DNA of 11,310 nucleotides, taken from positions 1-11,310 of the forward strand of contig CAYFJO010000356.1 of the NCBI GenBank assembly GCA_964343305.1, read 5' to 3'. Below, one piece after another: positions 5,542-11,310 of the stretch. The notes beneath the pieces are model-generated. The model saw only the letters and a list, made by a program, of their open reading frames with translations, was not told the origin of the DNA and did not search any database. Made by a program: the position numbers and the translations under genes. Position 1 is the stretch's first letter. Every line of letters begins with the position of its first letter. The DNA is from CAYFJO01 sp964343305. GTDB lineage: Bacteria > Planctomycetota > Planctomycetia > Pirellulales > Pirellulaceae.

Positions 5542-7740
5542 CTAGAAGAACAGTTTCATTCGCATGGTCTCGATCAAGTCATGCAGCCAAACGTAGCCGA
5601 TCGATGCTCGTCCACAGTGGATCTTGGCGACGACCGTTGTGCCAGGACGAGGCTGGTTGAGCGTGACATTTTGCAACATGGAAACGGAGGCAAGCACGGA
5701 AGGCCCATAGGTCTCGTGAATCTCGGTTGCCATCGCCACGGTGTGGAGATGCCCGCGATGCGTCACGTTCGGATCAGACTTGACGATAAACGACACGTCC
5801 AAATCGGCGTCCGTCTGTGCTCGTGCGGCGTTGACGAATCCAATGTGGTGATCGGGAACGTAGGCATCCACCGTCCAACCGCCGTGAGGATTAACAATCG
5901 TCATGAGCTGCTGCCCTTGCCGAACGGGCCGTGATTGAAGCTTTCGAACGACGTCCCACGTCTGCACCTGTCCGTCCAGCGAGGACCGCAGCGTCAACGA
6001 AGCGATTTGCTCACGTACGATGGTCAGACGTTTTTCGAGCGAGTCCATGCCCGCCTGGAGTTCGACCCGCTTGGCGCTCATCTGACGGAACTGGGCGTCT
6101 TCCTCGGCCGTGGAACGACGGCCCGACAATTGAGTCAGCGTCGTCAACACGGTCGCCAATTCCGTGTCGGCGGTGTGAATCTCGCCCAGAATGGTTGTCA
6201 ATTCGTACTGCAATTCCGAGTTGTGCAAGACCGCGACCACATTGCCTGCAGCGGTCCAGACGCCGTCCAATTCGATGTCGAGATCCTCGCTGACAAGCTC
6301 CAGGGACGCGGTTGCGGCGAGCGGCGACACCCACGGTGTTCCGGCCAGTGACGCATGAATCCATGATAAGGGCAGGGTCGCGCGGCCCGACAGATTCGTA
6401 ACGAGTCGATTCGCCGACAGCGGCAATGACTCGACGTTGCCATCGTGTGGCGCGAAAACAGTTTCGATAAAAACGGGTTGCAGTTCGCCGCGAGCCTCGA
6501 CATAGAAATCGGCGGGAACAACAACCAGCAGGGCAGCGATGATGAATAGAACGGCGACCGCGATCAACGTCCGCGGCAGTTGTCGTAAACGCGTGAGCCA
6601 GCGTAGATTGGCCAAGAATCGCGAAAAGTGTATCAGTGGCATATTGGCAACGTCGCTGGCATTTCGCAAAGCAGCGGTTGCATGCCTGGTGATTGCCGAA
6701 GTGCGTTGCACGGTCCGGTCGCTGTCTTCGACAGACGAAAAGTGTTCGACGATCAGCACGCCAACTGGATCGCCCTGGTCCGCGGCATCTTTTGCCGTGT
6801 CGACGAGCGGAAGGACGCCCAGCCATTCCGCACGCGTCTCGCTAACAAAATCACGCAACGCGCGATGGACGGAGTCGCCGTCCAAGATCGTTTCGCCGTC
6901 GTACCAAATCGGCTCACCGCTCGAGGCGACAACTTGTGAAAGGTTTTGCATTTGCCGCACGACGGTGGATCGATTGTCGATCGACTCCAGTCCGCTAATC
7001 GATCGCACCACGCAATGGTCGCGCCGACAAACTAACACGCTGACGCGATCGCAGTCGATGAGCCGCCGGCCTTCGTTCGCGATCGCGTAAGCCACTTGAT
7101 TGACATCGAGGCCTGCGTTGTGCACTTGCCACAAGAATTGCTCGTAATCATCCCATTGCCGGTCACGGTCTCGCAGGCGGCGCAGTTGCCAATTGCGATG
7201 AAAATCGGCGGATACTTCACACAGCACCGAAATCAGTTGCCGGTTGCCGCGCTGGACGGCGGGAGATTTGTCAGCCTCTTGAAACAATTCCACGACGGCC
7301 ACGCAAGAATCATCGACCATGACAGGCTCGATGATCAGCAAGGACTCGGTTGGGTTGTTGGCCAATTCGCCATTCGCCACATCCGCACCCGGCAACAGGC
7401 AGGCTCCATTTCCAGACTGCACGACGCTCTGCAACAATCGTTGATGTTGCTCGTGCGACGCCGCGTCGTGTGGATCAATCGCCGACGCGAGATTGACTTG
7501 CGGCCCTAACTCAAGTTGATCGTCCGGCTGCACCAACCACCCCGCACCGCCCATCGCACCCACCGCGCCCACGGCACCACGCAGCAATTCGCCATAGAAC
7601 TGGCGCACGGAGATTTCGTCCTTCGCAAGACTGGTCAACTCGCCGACCAGATCTTCGATTTCCTGCCATGTTTCGACAGATTGGTCGGTCTGGGACATGC
7701 GATCGATGGAGTGGGGTGCAGACGGAGCGAACAGATCCAC
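5542..7740 (-). CDS. GAF-domain sensor fused through a membrane segment to an HlyD-like adaptor
   Basis: A 732-aa protein with an unusual order of parts. Residues about 25-185 form a first GAF-like region (weakly supported). Residues about 200-360 form a clearer GAF domain, with the pattern ANEGRRLIDCDRVSVLVCRR, then VRSISGLESID, and later GVLPLV and GVLIVEHF. One strong membrane segment lies at 390-409 (RTLIAVAVLFIIAALLVVVP). The rest is HlyD-like: a first lipoyl half at about 414-440 (ARGELQP, then VFAPHDGNVESL), a coiled coil at about 510-582, a second half at about 583-618 (LRSSLDGQVQTWDV) and a beta region to the end. The topology implies a cytosolic sensor and a periplasmic adaptor arm. 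It is the first gene of the operon. The start is uncertain: GTG at 7740 or ATG at 7698 (residue 15), neither with a strong Shine-Dalgarno. GAF domains bind small ligands such as cyclic nucleotides; the ligand here is unknown. Confidence 0.85.
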   Translation of the reverse strand: MDLFAPSAPHSIDRMSQTDQSVETWQEIEDLVGELTSLAKDEISVRQFYGELLRGAVGAVGAMGGAGWLVQPDDQLELGPQVNLASAIDPHDAASHEQHQRLLQSVVQSGNGACLLPGADVANGELANNPTESLLIIEPVMVDDSCVAVVELFQEADKSPAVQRGNRQLISVLCEVSADFHRNWQLRRLRDRDRQWDDYEQFLWQVHNAGLDVNQVAYAIANEGRRLIDCDRVSVLVCRRDHCVVRSISGLESIDNRSTVVRQMQNLSQVVASSGEPIWYDGETILDGDSVHRALRDFVSETRAEWLGVLPLVDTAKDAADQGDPVGVLIVEHFSSVEDSDRTVQRTSAITRHATAALRNASDVANMPLIHFSRFLANLRWLTRLRQLPRTLIAVAVLFIIAALLVVVPADFYVEARGELQPVFIETVFAPHDGNVESLPLSANRLVTNLSGRATLPLSWIHASLAGTPWVSPLAATASLELVSEDLDIELDGVWTAAGNVVAVLHNSELQYELTTILGEIHTADTELATVLTTLTQLSGRRSTAEEDAQFRQMSAKRVELQAGMDSLEKRLTIVREQIASLTLRSSLDGQVQTWDVVRKLQSRPVRQGQQLMTIVNPHGGWTVDAYVPDHHIGFVNAARAQTDADLDVSFIVKSDPNVTHRGHLHTVAMATEIHETYGPSVLASVSMLQNVTLNQPRPGTTVVAKIHCGRASIGYVWLHDLIETMRMKLFF

Positions 7741-8009
7741 CTTTTTCTAGGCTAATCAGCGGATCTTCTTGGGACAGATCCAGTATAGCGCTTCCCGGTC
7801 AGTTTTGTCACGCAACGCCGAGAATTGACGGGTCGTATCGGTCGGGCCGACTATACCGTGGGCGGTTTGGAATGTCCGCATCCCTCGGTTAACTGCAAAC
7901 CGATTAACGACGCGGCCGAGCCGCAACCAAATTCGAAATTGAAGAGTAGATGGACAGCCCCACGTTATCACGGCAAAGCGGTCCAAAGTGGCGCTGTCCA
8001 TGTAGTCAG
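7741..8009. other. Gap between the kinase gene and the three-gene operon
   Basis: The 269 nt contain no supported gene. The length is enough for a separate promoter for the operon, so co-transcription with the kinase is not assured. I found only weak inverted repeats (for example CGGTT/AACCG near 7888-7904) and no clear terminator or promoter. Antisense frames here overlap the kinase gene and show no family features. Confidence 0.5.
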
Positions 8010-10871
8010 CTATTCCTCTGCCACTCGACCGAAGAACAGTCCCACCACGGCGACTGCCAATCCGATCACAAAGGCGCTCATTTGCACGCCTCCAATGGCG
8101 TCGATGCCTGGGATTCCCATGAACTCGCCAAAGCAGATGATCACGGCAGCCGGCAGCACGAAAATCGACATTCGCCATCCGGCAAAAAGCGCCGAGAAAA
8201 CGAGAATCAAACCCGCGCCGCCCGGATTCAACGAATGGAACAGGTTGATTCGGCCAAGCATCGGGATTTCCAGCGCGTCATCGGCACCAGACTTCTCTCC
8301 AACATCGGTACTGATCGTCCCGACCACTCCATCAGCACCGCTCTTGTAGCCCTCGGCAATTACATCGATGACTTTGTCGCCGGATAACATCCCCACTTGC
8401 CGCATCCACAAAACACATCCTGCAATCAGCAGGCTGCCGAGCAAAAAGCGAACCTTGGGACCAGCGGCGATCGCCAACAGCGACGAAAGAGACGCAAGCA
8501 ACCCCCGCTTTGCGTATTTTCCTGAGCGGGCTTCTTCGAGCATCGCCTTTTGTCGCGCGCGTTTTTCGATCCGAGCCGCTCCGGGGTCGTTTTGAACTTG
8601 GCTTGCCTGTGTGGCCATCACTCTCGTTTCCGCCGCGGCGTCAAGCAAAGCGTCCGCCATGAGCTGGGCCTTGCCACGAGCTTCCGCCGCGCTCATTCCT
8701 TGAGCTTGCAAATTTGCCGCTTCGACCTTTTCAAGATGCTTCCGTTCTTTACGATCGCGACTCGCGCGAATTTTGCTGTCCAACCAACGAATGAGTGGCT
8801 CTCGCCAGCCGCGATATTTTCGATTGCGGCGGCCTTGCTCGGTTCGGCCGAGTTCCTCGCGGGCGACAAGTTTCGACTCGTATCCGAACAGCGCTTCGAA
8901 GAACGCTTCCCATCGATGGCCGCCATATTTGGCAACAAACTGACGTAGGGCGTCTTCTTGGACACCTTTCAGCCGCAGGTCACGCAACATTTTTTCAATT
9001 GTTTCGATTGGCCCAAGGCGTTGCTTGGCGACTCCCGCGTCGACCACAAAATGAAAACCGATGCCCATCGCAACGCCGAGAATGGAAAGCGGCAGCACAT
9101 ACCAAATCATGCCCAGCGCGACGATTGCCAACACGAACAGGCATCCTCCGCCGATCCAGGTCAGCCAGTCGACAATTCTGTTTTCCCATACCATCGAGCG
9201 AAACTTGTCGAACAGATACGTTCGGTCCCGCATGCCACTGGTGATGAAGTAACTGACAATTGCCGCCGCCCCCATACAAACGACGCCGCCGGAAAACTGC
9301 CAACTGAAAAGCAACGAGATCAGCGTCAGCGCGGAGACCGACGCGAAAAACCCCATCGTCATCAGCGAGTGGACCTTTGCCATCGATGAGCCATTGAACT
9401 GCGCGATGCATTTTTCCAGCGTGTCGGCGTGTTCTTCGGTCGGTGAAAACGGCCCACCACTTTGCACGCCAAGCAAGTTTTCTAGATCTTGAATGACCAC
9501 ACCCAGATCTTGATAACGATCGTCGGGATTCTTGGCCACCATTTTCATGATGACGTCTGACAATTGCTTGGGAACACGTTTGACGATCGTTTCGGGCCGA
9601 ACGAGTGGTTCCGTTTTGTGTTTGCTCATCACCTCGATCGCGGTGTTGCCACGAAACGGCGGAGCCCCGGTGAGTAACGTGTACAGTGTGCAGCCGAGCG
9701 AATAAATGTCGGCGCGATGATCGACGCCCGCGGCATTCTCGCCTTGTTCGGGAGCCATGTACGCGGGGGTTCCCATCGCAATGTTGACGGTCGTCACTTC
9801 GGCGGTCGAAGCGATCAGGTGGGCGCTGGGCGAGTCCTTTCCAGCAGCCCCGTCGTCTTCGATGTCGTCCATGTTGGCGGTTTTGACGAGCCCCAGATCG
9901 GCCACTTTGACGATCCCGTCGGTGTTGATCATCATGTTGCCGGGCTTCACATCACGGTGCACCATGCCTTGATTGTGCGCGAACTGTAGGCCTCGCGCCG
10001 CCTGCAAAACGAAACCCACCGCCGCCTCGACATCCAACTTGCCGCTGCGTTGCACCAGGTCGGCCAGTGTCTCGCCGCGAACAAATTCCATGCTGAAGAA
10101 ATTCGTATAGCCCTCCGCGCCGAGGTCATAAATCTGGACGACATTGTGATGCGTCAACTGGGCGGCGGCGTAGGCTTCGCGAGTGAACCGGGCGATGAAC
10201 ACCGGGTTGGACGCAAATTGAGGTTGGATGACTTTGAGCGCGACATCGCGGTCGAGCGAAAGTTGTTTCGCATGGTAAACGGCCCCCATGGCACCGCGCC
10301 CCAATTCGCCAACCAATTTGTATCCTCCCAAGGTTTGGTTCAGCGTGACCGGAGCCGATGACTGCTGCCCGTCTTGCGCACTGACCCGAGTTGGCGAAAC
10401 GCTGGGATCCACCAACTGTGTCGCTTCGTGCCCTTCGGCCACCGTTTTTGCGCCAGACCCGGCTGGAGTTGGCGACGATTGCGGCACGGGCATCGTTTGC
10501 GAGACGACCGTGCCCGTTCCGGCCATGGGCTGCGTCACGTCATGTACAGCGGCTGGACTTGGTGAGGCGGGCTGCTGAGTTGGTGCTGGCGCGGCCGCGG
10601 GCAACGTCGCATCAATCGCCGCCTGTGTATTTGCGGCGGAGTTTTGAGGTGCAGGCGCACTTTGCGGTGCGGCGGAAACTTTGGTCGCGGCCTGCTGTCC
10701 ACTTGCCGGTTTCTTTTTGACCAGCCCCTTAACCACCGGCCGCTGTCCCTCATCGGCCGGTACGACGAGCAAAAATGGACGTCCGCATGCCGAGCATTTG
10801 GGCTTGTATTGCCCAGGCTTGGCACCCTTGAGGTTCATTTTTTTTTCGCAATATGGGCAGACAATCGACAT
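8010..10871 (-). CDS. Membrane Ser/Thr protein kinase (PknB/Hanks type) with zinc-ribbon N-terminus
   Basis: A 953-aa kinase. Residues 5-29 hold two CxxC pairs (C5/C8, C26/C29), a zinc-ribbon knuckle. A Pro/Ala/Gln/Ser-rich linker follows to about 175. The kinase domain is about 184-468. It has the glycine loop GRGAMGAVY (191-199), VALK with Lys213, HRDVKPGNMM (305-314, Asp307 and Asn312), ADLG at 324-327 in place of DFG, and GTPAYMAPE (367-375). The DLG-to-APE segment is about 51 residues, longer than usual, with an acidic Ser/Thr-rich insert at 332-362. The C-terminal half has membrane segments at about 503-545 (two), 570-612 (two), 808-823, 884-920 (two) and 930-948. Between them a basic, coiled-coil-prone loop (about 614-800) is probably cytosolic. 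The catalytic residues are intact, so activity is expected; the substrate is unknown. ATG at 10871 is preferred over GTG at 10877 because a G6 run sits 5 nt before it. Confidence 0.93.
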   Translation of the reverse strand: MSIVCPYCEKKMNLKGAKPGQYKPKCSACGRPFLLVVPADEGQRPVVKGLVKKKPASGQQAATKVSAAPQSAPAPQNSAANTQAAIDATLPAAAPAPTQQPASPSPAAVHDVTQPMAGTGTVVSQTMPVPQSSPTPAGSGAKTVAEGHEATQLVDPSVSPTRVSAQDGQQSSAPVTLNQTLGGYKLVGELGRGAMGAVYHAKQLSLDRDVALKVIQPQFASNPVFIARFTREAYAAAQLTHHNVVQIYDLGAEGYTNFFSMEFVRGETLADLVQRSGKLDVEAAVGFVLQAARGLQFAHNQGMVHRDVKPGNMMINTDGIVKVADLGLVKTANMDDIEDDGAAGKDSPSAHLIASTAEVTTVNIAMGTPAYMAPEQGENAAGVDHRADIYSLGCTLYTLLTGAPPFRGNTAIEVMSKHKTEPLVRPETIVKRVPKQLSDVIMKMVAKNPDDRYQDLGVVIQDLENLLGVQSGGPFSPTEEHADTLEKCIAQFNGSSMAKVHSLMTMGFFASVSALTLISLLFSWQFSGGVVCMGAAAIVSYFITSGMRDRTYLFDKFRSMVWENRIVDWLTWIGGGCLFVLAIVALGMIWYVLPLSILGVAMGIGFHFVVDAGVAKQRLGPIETIEKMLRDLRLKGVQEDALRQFVAKYGGHRWEAFFEALFGYESKLVAREELGRTEQGRRNRKYRGWREPLIRWLDSKIRASRDRKERKHLEKVEAANLQAQGMSAAEARGKAQLMADALLDAAAETRVMATQASQVQNDPGAARIEKRARQKAMLEEARSGKYAKRGLLASLSSLLAIAAGPKVRFLLGSLLIAGCVLWMRQVGMLSGDKVIDVIAEGYKSGADGVVGTISTDVGEKSGADDALEIPMLGRINLFHSLNPGGAGLILVFSALFAGWRMSIFVLPAAVIICFGEFMGIPGIDAIGGVQMSAFVIGLAVAVVGLFFGRVAEE

Positions 10872-10876
10872 TGTCA

Positions 10877-10882
10877 CCCCCC
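10877..10882 (-). promoter_or_regulatory. Ribosome binding site deciding the kinase start
   Basis: The minus strand reads GGGGGGTGACAATG. The G-run is 5 nt before the ATG at 10871 but touches the alternative GTG at 10877-10875, which would therefore be poorly placed. This selects MSIVCPYC as the N-terminus. Confidence 0.5.
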
Positions 10883-11167
10883 ATGCCGTCGACCTACGAT
10901 GGATTAAACGGGAACGACGTCTCTCCTGCGGAACTCAAACGCCGCCAGTCCGGCCTGGTGAGAAACTTCTATTGCGAAACGACTCCATCAAGAGACGCAA
11001 AAAAACCAACACAATCACGCGAAAAACAGAACTGACGAAAAAATGTATGAATTCCGACCATCATCGTCGCAGATAGAGATTTAGGTGTCAACGATTTCAC
11101 CTTGTTGGACACAGAGTGTTCCCTTGCCCCGCAGATTGTGGCCGCGGCTTTTTGCGAGTTCGAAAGC
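10883..11167. other. Upstream region of the kinase gene, divergent to a rightward partial frame
   Basis: The stretch is less GC-rich than its surroundings, with A-runs at about 10999-11005 and 11038-11043, as expected for a promoter region. I could not place a convincing -35/-10 pair on either strand. A rightward open frame runs from about 11051, so the real gene-free part may be shorter. The minus-strand frame at 10969-11283 has no recognisable features and is probably antisense noise. Confidence 0.4.
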
Positions 11168-11310
11168 ATGTCGAAACAACGAGTGCGACCTAAGGCGATC
11201 AACTGGAATGCACGACTGGCAAACACGGCGCGGCGTCTGATCAAAGCCGATCCGGCACAGAACTCGCTCACCGATGTGCTCAAAAAGGGCTGTCCAGCGA
11301 TCTACGCGCA
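11168..11310 (+). CDS. Possible start of a rightward gene of unknown function (5' part only)
   Basis: From ATG at 11168 the frame stays open to the right edge (47 complete codons). It reads as a basic N-terminus (MSKQRVRPKAINWNARLANT) followed by an amphipathic stretch with ARRLIKADP and LTDVLKKGCPAIY. The codon use looks coding-like and the frame is open upstream back to 11051, so an earlier non-ATG start is possible (TTG at 11102 or 11105, GTG at 11138). The ribosome binding site is weak (GAAAG too close to the ATG). I do not recognise the family. It would be divergent to the kinase gene. Confidence 0.4.
   Translation, partial: MSKQRVRPKAINWNARLANTARRLIKADPAQNSLTDVLKKGCPAIYA

Noticed and set aside
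6011..6826. Leftward 271-codon open frame in another phase
   Set aside because: It lies entirely inside the GAF/HlyD gene on the same strand in another phase, and its Arg/Cys-rich product looks artificial.
7756..8178. Leftward 140-codon open frame between the kinase and operon genes
   Set aside because: It overlaps the kinase C-terminus in another phase, and its product shows no domain, signal or plausible composition.
10969..11283. Leftward 104-codon open frame
   Set aside because: The product is low in recognisable features and it competes with a rightward frame of more coding-like codon use.

Overview
The window looks like a chromosomal stretch from a planctomycete, probably a Rhodopirellula/Pirellulaceae relative. 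This is an inference from content. It holds a membrane Ser/Thr kinase with a zinc-ribbon N-terminus and a DLG motif in place of DFG, an excisionase-type HTH protein with a very long acidic tail, a small exported protein of a type I associate with planctomycetes, and HlyD/M50 proteins of unusual architecture. No taxonomic marker gene is present. All confident genes lie on the minus strand; only a partial frame at the right edge reads the other way.

Reading in the direction of transcription (right to left): a 953-aa receptor-like Ser/Thr kinase (10871-8010) comes first. A 269-nt gap follows, then a tight three-gene operon (7740-2471). It encodes a GAF-domain/transmembrane/HlyD-like fusion, a soluble exported HlyD-like adaptor 12 nt downstream, and a membrane protein combining a PqqD-like region, an M50 (site-2-protease-like) HELGH core and a C-terminal HlyD-like arm. 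The last two genes overlap in a TGATG junction. A 503-nt gap then carries two stem-loops and a candidate promoter, followed by a small exported protein (1967-1605). Next is a perfect 29-bp inverted repeat (1468-1547). Last is a gene that starts at 1447 and runs off the left edge, encoding an HTH domain with a tail that contains no Lys or Arg over at least 421 residues.

The three-gene operon is the most interesting unit. Three different HlyD-like adaptors are encoded together with a putative zinc protease/peptide-handling membrane protein, and one adaptor carries a cytosolic GAF sensory region. The nearest established comparison is the 'peptide zinc metalloprotease' (YydH-like) proteins of peptide maturation/export clusters. 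No precursor peptide, radical SAM enzyme, ABC ATPase or outer-membrane channel gene is visible here, so substrate and transport energy source are unknown. The upstream kinase could be a regulatory partner, but only proximity and shared orientation support that.
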